From CAVSQX01 sp963730225 (GTDB lineage: Bacteria > Planctomycetota > Phycisphaerae > Tepidisphaerales > Tepidisphaeraceae): 64,000 nt of DNA. Below the pieces are notes generated by a model. That model was given only the letters and a program-made list of their open reading frames with translations, was not told the origin of the DNA and did no database searches. Each line of letters starts with the position of its first letter. Within the stretch, counting starts at the first letter, position 1. This document shows, piece after piece, positions 14,981-23,522 of the stretch. The stretch spans positions 186,001 through 250,000 of the forward strand of contig CAVSQX010000001.1 of NCBI GenBank assembly GCA_963730225.1. The letters run 5' to 3'. Position numbers and translations under genes: made by a program.

Positions 14981-15520
14981 ATGAGCAGCCATCTGATCCG
15001 CGGGCGGCAACTTAGCCGCGACACGGAGCACCGCAAATCGATGCGGCGGAACCTGGTTCAGAGCTTATTCGAGCACGGCAAGGTGCGCACGACGATGCCC
15101 AAGGCCAAGGAAGTGCGCTCGATGGCCGAGAAGCTGATCACGCTGGCCCGCACCGGCACGCTCAACGCGCGGCGGCGGGTGACGGCGATTCTGAACGATC
15201 GCCGACTGGTCGATGAGGAGCAGGAATTCACGGGCAAGACCGTGGTTCAAAAGCTGTTTGACGAAGTCGCACCGAAGTTCGTCGGCCGCAACGGCGGGTA
15301 CACGCGCATCATCAAGACCAGCGACTTTCGCATCGGCGACGGGGGAAGCATCGTGTTGTTACAGTTGGCGGATGAAACGACGCCGCCCACGGGAACAGCC
15401 CGGCGATCAGCGGGGTTGCGGCGAAAACGCAACGAACGCAAGCATCAGTTTGCCGCCAAGGCGCTAAAGAAACTGGAACCGCCTCCCGCGGCGGCGACGG
15501 CGGAAACCGCAGAGAAATAG
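14981..15520 (+). CDS. rplQ: 50S ribosomal protein L17 with C-terminal extension
   Basis: L17 lies near the exit tunnel and conventionally closes the alpha operon. Residues 1-125 match the family: LSRDTEHRKSMRRNLVQSLF, HGKVRTTMPKAKEVRSMAEK and NGGYTRIIKTSDFRIGDGGS. The 179-residue length exceeds the usual 115-130 because of a basic then Ala/Glu-rich tail (KKLEPPPAAATAETAEK). A perfect intrinsic terminator follows 28 nt after the stop. Confidence 0.97.
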   Translation: MSSHLIRGRQLSRDTEHRKSMRRNLVQSLFEHGKVRTTMPKAKEVRSMAEKLITLARTGTLNARRRVTAILNDRRLVDEEQEFTGKTVVQKLFDEVAPKFVGRNGGYTRIIKTSDFRIGDGGSIVLLQLADETTPPTGTARRSAGLRRKRNERKHQFAAKALKKLEPPPAAATAETAEK

Positions 15521-15548
15521 CGGGTATTTCTGAGAGCCAATCCAAATG

Positions 15549-15579
15549 AAGCCGGTCGAGTTTTCGACCGGCTTATTTT
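15549..15579 (+). terminator. Intrinsic terminator closing the ribosomal cluster
   Basis: A perfect 11-bp stem (AAGCCGGTCGA, 15549-15559, with 15564-15574) and GTTT loop are followed by ATTTTG. It lies immediately downstream of rplQ and is the strongest terminator in the window. The stretch from here to the promoter at 15663 contains no gene I can recognise. Confidence 0.9.
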
Positions 15580-15662
15580 GTCGCTTGCCGAATCGACCGC
15601 AAACGGTAACAATGCGCCGGTCGTTGGCGGCAATTGAATCGCGGCACCTGGCGGGTCATTGT

Positions 15663-15692
15663 TTGACAGCGGGATGCTGAACTCCTTAAGAT
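15663..15692 (+). promoter_or_regulatory. Sigma70-like promoter for the glycosyltransferase operon
   Basis: A perfect TTGACA (15663-15668) is followed after 18 nt by TAAGAT (15687-15692, four of six consensus bases). It is 64 nt upstream of the glycosyltransferase ATG at 15757 and just downstream of the rplQ terminator, so it is well placed to start the next transcription unit. Confidence 0.55.
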
Positions 15693-15756
15693 CGGCGAAC
15701 CGACCGCGCAGCACTTCGCTCAGCAGGGCGACATTTATAAAGATCACTTCAACCTT

Positions 15757-17320
15757 ATGTGGGAGCTGCTCTTTAAGGACTCGGTAACGATTGCATACGT
15801 GTGCGTTCTTTGCACGGTTGCGATCTACGGGTTCCATCGGTATCTGCTTGTGTATCTTTACCTGAAGCACAAGCACGACGGGTATCAGCCCAAGAGCCGC
15901 TTCGACGAGTTGCCGCGGGTGACGGTTCAGTTGCCGATGTACAACGAAGACGTGGTGGCCGAGCGAATCATCAAGGCATCGTGCCAGATCGATTATCCAA
16001 AAGAGAAGCTGGAAATTCAGGTGCTGGACGACAGCACCGACCATTCCGCCGAGATCGCCCGCAAGGCCTGTGAAGAGATGGCGGCGCTGGGCCATCCGAT
16101 CAAGTACATCCACCGCGAGCACCGCATCGGGTACAAAGCCGGCGCGCTGGCGGCGGGATTGCAAATCGCCAGGGGTGAATTCATCGCCATCTTCGACGCC
16201 GACTTCATTCCGCCGAAGGATATTTTTTACAACGTGGTGGATTACTTCACGGATGACCGCATCGGCATGGTGCAGATTCGCTGGGACCATCTGAACCGCG
16301 ATGCCAGTCTGCTGACCAAGGGGCAGGCGATATTCCTGGATGGGCATTTCGTGATCGAGCACACCGCCCGCAATCGCAGCGGGCGGTTCATGCACTTCAA
16401 CGGCACCGCCGGTGTCTGGCGGCGAACCACCATCGACGACGCCGGCGGCTGGCAGCACGACACGCTCACCGAAGATTTGGATCTTTCGTATCGCGCCCAG
16501 ATCAAGGGTTGGCAGTTTGTTTATCTCCCGCAGCACGCCGCCCCGGCGGAGTTGCCGCCGGAGATGATCGGCTTCAAGCAGCAGGCCCATCGCTGGACCA
16601 AGGGCAGCATGCAGACCTGCATCAAGCTGCTGCCGCGGATTCTGCGCAGCAAGCACCTGCCGCTGCGGGTGAAGACCGAGGCGTTTTTTCATCTGACCAA
16701 TACGATTGTCTATCCGCTGATGGTCGTGCTGACGCTGCTGATGTATCCGAGCTTCTTCAACGTATACGGCCCGTTCAAGCACGCCCACTGGGCGCAGTGG
16801 CTTTTCAGCGCCAGCCTGTTCGTGTTGGCGACCTGCTCGGCGAGCACGTTTTTTGTTTTCGCGCAGAGCGAGTTGCTCGGCCGGCAGGCGGGGAGAAAAT
16901 CGCTGATTTATCTTCCGTATCTGATGGCGCTGAGGTGTGGGCGTCAGCCTGAACAACGCCAAGGCCGTCATCGAGGCGATCTGGAGCGCGATCAAGCGCA
17001 AGCCGAGCGAATTTGTCCGCACCCCCAAATACGGCGTCACCGGGCAGGACAAAACCACCTGGCGCGGAGGCGGGGTTCTTTCGATGCGCGGGTTGGGGCT
17101 GCCGATCATCGAGATCGCCTTCGGGTGCTACATGTTCGGATGTCTGCTGATCAGCATGTGGTATCAGTTCGGCCGGGCCAGCGTGCCGTTTCTGGGAATC
17201 TTCGCGGCCGGATATTTTTATGTGGGATTCAATTCGGTTTACGTTCTGTACCGGATGAACCGTGAGGCGGACGACGAGCCCGCCCAGGCCGCCGAGCCGG
17301 CCGAATCGCTGTCGGCGTAA
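15757..17320 (+). CDS. Processive family 2 glycosyltransferase, membrane-bound (frameshifted near 16933)
   Basis: This is a cellulose-synthase-like glycosyltransferase predicted to polymerise a beta-linked polysaccharide at the inner membrane. There is an N-terminal membrane segment (residues about 10-34). The GT2 motifs are in order: DDS (91-93), the DxD site FDADF (146-150), TED (238-240) and QxxRW-type QQAHRW (275-280). Hydrophobic helices follow. An extra A near 16933 breaks the frame; removing it joins YLPYLMAL to GVGVSLNNAKAVIEAIWSA. The corrected length is 520 residues. There is no PilZ domain. It shares an operon with the thioesterase and M20 peptidase. The polymer made cannot be told from sequence. 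Confidence 0.88.
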
Positions 17321-17330
17321 GTTCTTCCCC

Positions 17331-17825
17331 ATGGCCGCCATGGAACTGCCTCACACCGCTGGCTGCCTGGTCTGCGGGCGGGACAATCCGCACGGGCTGC
17401 ATTTGTCGTTGCACGTCGATTCGGTCACCGGGGCGGTCAACACGAAGTTCACGCCGCAACCGCATCACATTGGATTTGAAGGCGTCACGCACGGCGGAGC
17501 GATTGCCGCCGTCGCCGACGAAGCGATGGTCTGGGCCGCCATCTGGGCCTGCCGCCGCGCCTGTCTGGCCGCGGAATTGACGATGCGATACAAGAAAAAA
17601 GTGGCGGTCAATCAAACGCTCAACGTCGTGGCCCGGCAGATTCGCATTCATCCGCGGCTGGTGGAAATCGAATGCCGGGTGGACGGCCCAGCCGGTGAGT
17701 TGGTGGCGGCGGGAACGGCCAAATACATTCCTCTTTCGCTGGATGAAACGGCCGATTTTCTGCGCACGCTGGTCGACGAACCAGCCACGGCGGCGGCGGC
17801 GACCATTCTTAACAAACTGAGATGA
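17331..17825 (+). CDS. PaaI-type hotdog-fold thioesterase
   Basis: Predicted acyl-CoA thioesterase of the hotdog superfamily. The 164-residue protein (ATG 17331, 10 nt after the previous stop) contains CLVCGRDNPHGLHL near the N-terminus. The hotdog helix segment FEGVTHGGAIAAVADEAMVW carries the HGG motif typical of PaaI/YbgC-like enzymes. ELTMRYKKKVAVNQTL follows. The stop overlaps the next gene by 4 nt (ATGA). The substrate is unknown. The CxxC near the start is common in this subgroup. Confidence 0.82.
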   Translation: MAAMELPHTAGCLVCGRDNPHGLHLSLHVDSVTGAVNTKFTPQPHHIGFEGVTHGGAIAAVADEAMVWAAIWACRRACLAAELTMRYKKKVAVNQTLNVVARQIRIHPRLVEIECRVDGPAGELVAAGTAKYIPLSLDETADFLRTLVDEPATAAAATILNKLR

Positions 17826-19211
17826 GCATGTTGGACGAGGTGTTGAGACGAATCGATTCGCGCCGGGGCGAGTCGCTGGAACAGCTCAAGGAATTCCTGC
17901 GCATTGCCAGCATCAGTGCCAAGCCCGAGCACAAATTGGATATGCAGCGTTGCGCCCAATGGGTGGCGGACAAGTTGGAGTCCATCGGATTTTCGGCCCG
18001 CATCGAGCCGACCGACGGTCAGCCGCTGGTGCTGGCGGCCAATGAACACGAGCCGGGCCGGCCGACGGTTTTATTCTATGGCCACTATGATGTGCAGCCC
18101 GCCGAGCCGCTGGAGTTGTGGACGTCTCCGCCGTTCGAGCCGACGGTGCGGAAGACCGAAGCCGGCACCGATGCCGTTTATGCCCGCGGAGCCGTCGACG
18201 ACAAGGGGCAGGTGTGGGCCCACATCGAAGCCATGGCCGCGTGGCAGGCACACGGCGGAGTGCCGGTGAATGTGATTCTGCTGATCGAAGGCGAGGAGGA
18301 AATCGGCAGTCCCAGCCTGGCGAAATTTCTCACCAGGAAAAAATCGCAGCTTCAGGCCGACATCGCCCTGATCAGCGACACTGATCAATTCGACCGCGGC
18401 CTGCCCGCTATCACCTACGGCCTGCGCGGGCTCTGCTACGCCGAGATTTTTCTCACCGGCCCCGACCACGATTTGCACAGCGGATTGTACGGCGGATCGG
18501 TGCCGAATCCGGCCAACGTGCTCTGCGAGTTTCTGGCGTCGATGCACGATCATCACGGGCGCGTGAACCTGCCGGGGTTTTACGATGACGTGGTCGAGCT
18601 TTCCGCGATCGAGCGGCAGTTGTGGCGAAAGCTTCCGTTTAGCGAGCAGCAGATGGCCGCCAGCATCGGCATTTCCCACGGCAACGGCGAGGCGGGATAT
18701 TCAGCGTTGGAGCAGCAGTGGGCCCGGCCGACGTTGTGATATCAACGGAATCACGACCGGATATCAGGGCGCGGGACCCAAGACGGTGATTCCCAGCAAA
18801 GCCTCGGCGAAAGTTTCGATGCGGCTGGTGCCCAATCAAAATCCCCAAAAGGTTCAAGCCGCTTTCGAGCAGACCCTGCGCGATCGGCTGCCGGACAATG
18901 TGAAATGGGAAGTGAAATGGTACGGAGCATCCGAGCCAATTCTGGTGCCCATCGACAGCCCCGCAACCAGGTTGGCGGCCGAGGCGCTGGCGATCGGCTT
19001 CGGCGTTCAACCGACTTTCATCCGCGGCGGCGGAAGCGTGCCGGTGGTCGGACAGATCAAGTCGATTCTGGGGCTGGATACGCTGCTGGTTGGATTTGGA
19101 CTGCCGGACGATCGCGTGCATTCGCCGAATGAAAAGTTCGATCTGGATGCGCTGCACGGCGGGACACGGACGGCGGGGGCGATCTACGCGAGATTAGCGC
19201 AACTACGCTGA
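17822..19211 (+). CDS. M20-family metallopeptidase (dipeptidase-like; frameshifted near 18734)
   Basis: Zinc-dependent M20 exopeptidase/deacylase. Motifs in order: metal ligand H88 in FYGHYDVQP with catalytic D90, bridging D126 in ARGAVDDKGQ, the catalytic/metal Glu pair in EGEEEIGSP (about 158-160), and D186-D188 in ISDTDQF. Near 18734 an extra T ends the frame after QQWARPT. Removing it continues as CDINGITTGYQGAGPKTVIP and on to RGGGSVPVVGQI and the last ligand region HSPNEKFDLDAL. The corrected length is 462 residues, normal for the PepV/CNDP-like branch. Translationally coupled to the thioesterase. Confidence 0.9.
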
Positions 19212-19520
19212 TTGGCAATTCTTCATCGGCAACTGTTGGGTCTCGGATGGACCTATCGTTCGGATGGGTATCCGCTTAGCCGGGGCGTTGTATGGGAGAA
19301 TCTCAACCGTGGAATGATGAGCAACGCCATCGAGCGAAACAATCAGCCGGCCGGTGGAGGGCGGCAGTGCCAGCGGCTCGCGGAAGATTAGCTCGTCATT
19401 GGACGTATGTGTCGGAAAAACGATCCGATCCTCGACATTCAGTGAGATTCGCACGATTGCCGAATACTGACCACGTACCGCACCGGCTTTGGAGACATCT
19501 GGCGAAATGCTTGAGTCCAT
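19203..19520 (-). CDS. Small hypothetical protein, divergent from the kinase-like pseudogene
   Basis: A 105-residue frame on the minus strand opens with ATG at 19520 and runs to TAG at 19203. It has a plausible amino-acid mix, including IVRISLNVEDRIVFPTHTSN and GRLIVSLDGVAHHSTVEILP. I recognise no family. It is the only reasonable coding candidate in the 19,212-19,506 stretch. It overlaps the 3' end of the M20 gene by 9 nt and the start of the + strand kinase-like gene by 14 nt. Codon use is less GC-biased than its neighbours, as for the adjacent pseudogene. It may instead be non-coding. Confidence 0.4.
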   Translation of the reverse strand: MDSSISPDVSKAGAVRGQYSAIVRISLNVEDRIVFPTHTSNDELIFREPLALPPSTGRLIVSLDGVAHHSTVEILPYNAPAKRIPIRTIGPSETQQLPMKNCQSA

Positions 19521-19995
19521 AAAAATTGCTTACGAAAACCGCTACAGACTACGGCTGGTCGGGCGTGTCGGCGAAGGCCGCGACGGCGAAATATTTCTAA
19601 CGGATGGTAACACGGTTGTGAAGTTCTTCAAACAATCCGCGGAATTCAGGCGTGAGCGGCAAGCCTATGAGATTCTGGCGCACGCCGGCGTGACTGACGT
19701 GGCTGGCCATGCCGTCCCGAAAATGCAAAGGGCCGATGAGAACTTGCTGGCAATCGAAATGAGCCTAGTCCAACCGCCATTTCTTCTGGATTTTGCATCC
19801 GCTTACCCAGTCTAGGAGGCCCCGGATTTCTCAGAGGAAGTTTGGAATGAATGGCGCGATCGCAAGAGCGAAGAATTCGGAAATCGCTGGCCTGACGTGG
19901 AGTTTGTCCTGGCTGAATTTCGACGACTGACCGGTCTGGTTTTGCTCGACGTCAATCCGGGGAATATCAAGTTCGCGGAGGTGGATCGGCCTTGA
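19507..19995 (+). pseudogene. Kinase-like protein interrupted by an in-frame amber codon
   Basis: The frame starting at ATG 19507 encodes a glycine-rich-loop-like segment (RLVGRVGEGRDGEIFL), a VVKFFK lysine and FRRERQAYEILA, resembling the N-lobe of a protein-kinase-like fold. TAG at 19813-19815 interrupts it after SAYPV. The same frame then continues without shift to TGA at 19995, and includes GLVLLDVNPGNIKFAEVD, which resembles a kinase catalytic-loop N and DFG-like region. The read-through length would be 162 codons. This may be a real nonsense mutation, a base error or suppression. The family match is inference only. Confidence 0.6.
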
Positions 19996-20022
19996 TCGCC
20001 CAGCGCCCCTTCGGGGCAGCCG

Positions 20023-20760
20023 CTACGCGGCGGATTCGCGATCCAAAAGCTTTTGCGGGTTGTGGATGGTCAATGCGTCGATGCGCTCCTGGCCAACCAG
20101 ACCGATGGCGCGGACAAGTCCGTCCATTCGACACGAAAGCGTTTGGGGATTATGCAGATCGCTGCCCAGAAGAAAGTAGCGATCCTCCCGAAGAAACTGC
20201 TCCGCCGTGATGCGCGTGAAGGCGTTAGGGGGATCGCTGAAGCATTGAAGATTCCCCTGAAGCAGCACGCCCAGTTCGGTGAAATAATCGGCCAGCTCGG
20301 GGTGATCCTGCACGGCCCGCATGCGCTCGGGGTGCGCGAGAATCACAGTCAATTGGCGCTGCTGCATCCAGCGGATGGTGGGCTCGAAAAAATCGGGAAG
20401 GCGGTCGGCCCAGAGATCGACCAGCACATATTTTCCCGACATCCCAAACGTCGGCAACTCAGCGGGGGGTTTGTTCATCAGATCTTTTCGCAGGCCGATT
20501 TCGCCGCCGGGGAAAACCCGCAGATCGATGCCGGCGGAATCGAGTTTTTTCTGAAACTGCGACACCCATTGCGTCACCGCCGCCGAGGTGATTTTCGGAT
20601 AGCTTGGCCAAAAGTGCGGCGTGCAGAAGCTGTGCGAGTATCCGGCCGCCACCATTCGCCGGGCGCATTCCAGCGATTGCTCCAGCGAGGAACATCCATC
20701 GTCGATTCCCGGCAGCAGATGCGAATGGACGTCAAAACGACCCGCAACGGCGGCTTCCAT
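20023..20760 (-). CDS. PHP-domain tyrosine-protein phosphatase, CpsB/YwqE-like
   Basis: Predicted metal-dependent phosphotyrosine phosphatase of the type that dephosphorylates capsule/exopolysaccharide tyrosine kinases. Start ATG at 20760 gives 245 residues beginning with the PHP signature GRFDVHSHLLPGIDDG (H12 and H14). CTPHFWPSYP, VFPGGEIGLRKDL, LVDLWADRLPDFFEPTIRWM and LAHPERMRAVQ follow. The LLGSDLHN segment carries the late ligands. Its ATG overlaps the stop of the upstream methyltransferase (TAATG), so they are coupled. The frame is open upstream but only as the methyltransferase's shadow. No Tyr kinase gene is visible nearby. Confidence 0.85.
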   Translation of the reverse strand: MEAAVAGRFDVHSHLLPGIDDGCSSLEQSLECARRMVAAGYSHSFCTPHFWPSYPKITSAAVTQWVSQFQKKLDSAGIDLRVFPGGEIGLRKDLMNKPPAELPTFGMSGKYVLVDLWADRLPDFFEPTIRWMQQRQLTVILAHPERMRAVQDHPELADYFTELGVLLQGNLQCFSDPPNAFTRITAEQFLREDRYFLLGSDLHNPQTLSCRMDGLVRAIGLVGQERIDALTIHNPQKLLDRESAA

Positions 20761-21353
20761 TACTTCCCAATAGCGATGGTGGCGTCGCCGTTCAAGTAGT
20801 CGTCCCACAAACGGACGCGGTCGGATCGTTTTGCAGCCCACGACATCACCTCTTCGCTGCGATGCCAAGTGAGATACGGCGAAGCGGCCAAGGTCGCAGC
20901 GCAGAGAAAGTTGAATACCAGAGTCTGTCGTGCCGCGGCCACGCCGGCGTCGAGAATGGAATAAAATGTCGCTTCGTCCAGCGTGTTCAGCGAGCCGCAG
21001 AAAATCAGCACATCGACGCCGCAATCGAGCAGGCTCGAATCGCGAACGAAATCCCCCTGCACAATCTCGGCGTTGGGTAGCCCTTTGCGACGGGCGGCAA
21101 AAAGCAGTTCGTCGATGACCTCCAGCCCGACGTACCGGCGCAGGGCGATATTTTGCCGAAGCAAATACTCGAGCAAATCCGCCCGGCCGCAGCCGACATC
21201 GAGCAGGCTGCGATCATGCAAATCCGCGGCGCGGGCGATGGCTCCGAAGCGGGCGGCCTGCGTTTTGGGGCTGGCCCACAGCAGCGACCCGAATCCGCCG
21301 CCAAATTTGCCGGCGGCGCGGACGTACGGTTCGAGATATCCGGGCATCGTCAT
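20760..21353 (-). CDS. Class I SAM-dependent methyltransferase
   Basis: A 197-residue protein (ATG 21353; a second ATG two codons later is also possible). It has the Rossmann motif I LLDVGCGRADLLEYLL, the acidic motif II YVGLEVIDELL, and VQGDFV plus VDVLIFCGSLNTL in the following strands. This is the usual small-molecule or protein methyltransferase layout. The substrate cannot be predicted. It is the first gene of a two-gene minus-strand unit, with a 1-nt overlap with the PHP phosphatase. It diverges from the + strand gene at 21436 across an 82-nt gap. Confidence 0.82.
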   Translation of the reverse strand: MTMPGYLEPYVRAAGKFGGGFGSLLWASPKTQAARFGAIARAADLHDRSLLDVGCGRADLLEYLLRQNIALRRYVGLEVIDELLFAARRKGLPNAEIVQGDFVRDSSLLDCGVDVLIFCGSLNTLDEATFYSILDAGVAAARQTLVFNFLCAATLAASPYLTWHRSEEVMSWAAKRSDRVRLWDDYLNGDATIAIGK

Positions 21354-21435
21354 CGTTGGCGATCTTAAACGTCGATCCGATCGTACGCCACCGGCTCGCA
21401 ATTGAATCGATCGGCGGCGCCGGTACGATGCGGCG

Positions 21436-21807
21436 ATGCGCTGGCTTCTGCATGGACCGATGACCACCGCCGTCGCGGCGGCATTGCAGCGGCACGGACA
21501 TCAGGCTCAGGACATGGCCCAAATCGGCTTGCCGCCGGCGGCCGATCCGGCGATGGTGCTGGAGGCGGCCAAGTCGGCGCAGCTCGATATCCTCACCACC
21601 GACGCGGTTTTGTCGGCTGCTCCGTTTCTGCTGAAGTATTGGTTCAATCGCTCGATCGTGTATCTTCAACTCGCCGGCGGCGAAGTGGAACAGGACGACG
21701 CGATCGATCGGCTGTTTCAACGGTACAAACGGTTGACGCCCGGTCGGCTCTACACGGTGACGGAAAACAGAGTCAAAATCCGGCAGTTGCCGGCGAGAAA
21801 GGTTTGA
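21436..21807 (+). CDS. DUF5615/Mut7-C-like PIN-fold protein
   Basis: A 123-residue protein starting MRWLLHGPMTTAVAAALQRHGH. That start, with LDILTTDAVL in the middle, resembles the PIN-like DUF5615/Mut7-C group of putative nucleases. Acidic residues that could bind metal are D26, D37, D51 and D56. The family call is from motif appearance only. Its stop is directly adjacent to the PfkB start (TGA then ATG with no spacer), so the genes are in one operon. No antitoxin-like partner is present, which argues against a simple toxin role. Confidence 0.55.
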   Translation: MRWLLHGPMTTAVAAALQRHGHQAQDMAQIGLPPAADPAMVLEAAKSAQLDILTTDAVLSAAPFLLKYWFNRSIVYLQLAGGEVEQDDAIDRLFQRYKRLTPGRLYTVTENRVKIRQLPARKV

Positions 21808-22710
21808 ATGTCGCTTCTGGTTACCGGCTCCATCGGCATCGACACGGTCGAAACTCCCTCGGGCAAGCGCGATGATGTGATCGGCGGCTCGGCGGTTTAT
21901 TTTTCCTACGCCGCCAGCTTTTTCACACCGGTACGATTGGTGGGCGTCGTGGGCGACGATGCGCCAAGATCGATGTTCAGCATTTTCGACGGCCGCGACG
22001 TGGATACCGACGGGCTGGAGGTGCGAAAGGGGAGCAAAACATTCCGTTGGCATGGGTCATATCTGAAGGATCTCAACGAAGCTGAAACGGTTGAGGTGGA
22101 CCTGAACGTGCTGGCCGAACGGGCCCCGGCGATTCCCCCGGCGTTTCTGGACAGCAAATATATTTTTCTGGCCAACACGCATCCGGCCCTTCAGCGGCAG
22201 ATGCTTGGCTCGTTGAAGCATCCAAAACTGATCGTCGCCGACACGATGAATCTGTGGATTTCCACGCAGCGGCCGGAGCTCGACAAGCTTCTGACGCAGA
22301 TTCATGGATTGGTTCTCAACGAGGGAGAAGCGCGGCTGCTGACGCAGAAGCGGAACCTGATCAAAGCGGGGAAAGACGTGCTGAAGATGGGGCCGAAGTT
22401 TGTCGTGATAAAGAAGGGCGAGCACGGCTGCCTGCTGTTCAGCGGAAGCGAGACGTTCGTTCTGCCGGCGTTTCCGGCGGATGCGGTGGTTGATCCAACC
22501 GGCGCCGGCGACAGCTTCGCCGGGGGAATGATGGGATATCTGGCAACGCAGGGTTCGTTCAACCCCGCGACGATCAAGCGGGCGCTGGCGTTCGGCACGG
22601 TGCTGGCCAGCTTCACCATCGCCGATTTTTCGCTGGCTGGTTTGCAATCGGCGACACGAGAGTTAATCGACCAGCGCTTCAGCGAATTCAAATTGGCGAT
22701 GAGCTTTTGA
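21808..22710 (+). CDS. PfkB-family carbohydrate/nucleoside kinase
   Basis: Ribokinase-fold ATP-dependent kinase. The 300-residue protein has the N-terminal glycine motif (LLVTGSIGIDTVETP, GGSAVYFSYAASFF). Its C-terminal signature is VVDPTGAGDSFAGGMMGYLA, with D229 and catalytic D235 forming the anion hole/base. VIKKGEHGCLLF lies before it. The substrate is not evident. It could be a sugar, adenosine or a modified nucleoside, and the neighbouring RNA 2',3'-cyclic phosphodiesterase may hint at nucleotide salvage. Its start abuts the upstream stop and thpR follows after 1 nt. Confidence 0.88.
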   Translation: MSLLVTGSIGIDTVETPSGKRDDVIGGSAVYFSYAASFFTPVRLVGVVGDDAPRSMFSIFDGRDVDTDGLEVRKGSKTFRWHGSYLKDLNEAETVEVDLNVLAERAPAIPPAFLDSKYIFLANTHPALQRQMLGSLKHPKLIVADTMNLWISTQRPELDKLLTQIHGLVLNEGEARLLTQKRNLIKAGKDVLKMGPKFVVIKKGEHGCLLFSGSETFVLPAFPADAVVDPTGAGDSFAGGMMGYLATQGSFNPATIKRALAFGTVLASFTIADFSLAGLQSATRELIDQRFSEFKLAMSF

Positions 22711-22711
22711 G

Positions 22712-23272
22712 ATGCGGCTTTTCCTTGCGATCGAGATTCCACCTGCGGTGCGAGAACATCTTTGCGCCGTTCAAACCATCGTCGCGCCGCTGGCCCCGCG
22801 CGCGACGCTAACGACGGCGGCGAATCTGCATCTGACGGTAAAATTTCTCGGCGAAGTGTCGGATGCGAAATTCGATTCGCTGATCGATTCGCTGCAAAAA
22901 GTTGGACGACCGGGCGTCGTCGACCTGACGGCGGTCGGACTGGAATGTTTTGGCAGCGGCAATTCGATTCGTGTAGTCGGTGCTACGATCGGCGGCGATC
23001 TGCGAGCGTTGACGGGATTGAACCGATCGCTGGAGCAGCGGTGTCAGTATTTGAATATCCCCGCCGAGGCACGGGCCTTTCGGCCGCACATCACGTTGGC
23101 TCGAAGCCGTAGCGGGCTTCCGTCGGCGGCGGAAAAGGAATTGCAGGCCGCTTGCCAGGCTCAGTGGCCCGGACCGACATTCACGGCCGCCAGCTTCTGC
23201 CTGATGCAGAGCGTGCTGCTTCCCAGCGGGGCGGAATACCGTCAGCGGCACTCGTTTCCGATTGGAGAATGA
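22712..23272 (+). CDS. thpR: RNA 2',3'-cyclic phosphodiesterase (2H family)
   Basis: A 2H phosphoesterase that opens 2',3'-cyclic phosphate RNA ends or similar cyclic nucleotides. The 186-residue protein has the N-terminal MRLFLAIEIPPAVRE typical of ThpR/LigT. It has both catalytic HxTx motifs, H40-L-T-V (NLHLTVKFLGEV) and H126-I-T-L (FRPHITLARSR). It is the last gene of the three-gene unit beginning at 21436, ending about 250 nt before recA. The assignment is strong; the physiological substrate is not known. Confidence 0.92.
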   Translation: MRLFLAIEIPPAVREHLCAVQTIVAPLAPRATLTTAANLHLTVKFLGEVSDAKFDSLIDSLQKVGRPGVVDLTAVGLECFGSGNSIRVVGATIGGDLRALTGLNRSLEQRCQYLNIPAEARAFRPHITLARSRSGLPSAAEKELQAACQAQWPGPTFTAASFCLMQSVLLPSGAEYRQRHSFPIGE

Positions 23273-23310
23273 CGGACAGAAAAAACCGAAAAATTTTCCC
23301 AAGTTTTCTC

Positions 23311-23339
23311 TTGCAGCGACCCGATCAGAAGGCTAACAT
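23311..23339 (+). promoter_or_regulatory. Possible recA promoter and leader
   Basis: TTGCAG (23311-23316) and TAACAT (23334-23339) are spaced by 17 nt, about 185 nt before the recA ATG. The leader contains a GGGAG...CTCCC hairpin near 23404-23420. The ribosome-binding AAAGGA sits at 23511-23516. I find no recognisable LexA box of the E. coli or B. subtilis type in 23,273-23,522. Confidence 0.4.
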
Positions 23340-23522
23340 GTATCCAAACAAACACTGAACAAGGACGGTGGTGACTTCCGTCGAGTTCAGTTACGGGTGT
23401 GCGGGAGAGAAAACTCCCCCGAAGCGTGGCTGTTTGCTCGCATCGGATATCGCTTGCACGGCCCGTACCCAAGTCACAAGGGAAATGCCGGCTGACCAAG
23501 ATACCCGGCGAAAGGAATTGTC

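Noticed and set aside
15445..17109. A 554-residue minus-strand frame opposite the glycosyltransferase
   Set aside because: It is the reverse shadow of a GC-rich coding gene, with no domain and extreme composition.
19203..19995. A toxin-antitoxin pair formed by the divergent ORF and the kinase-like gene
   Set aside because: Divergent orientation, no recognised toxin or antitoxin domain, and the kinase half is interrupted; not enough support.
23273..23522. LexA box upstream of recA
   Set aside because: No palindrome matching the known E. coli or B. subtilis LexA consensus was found in the leader.
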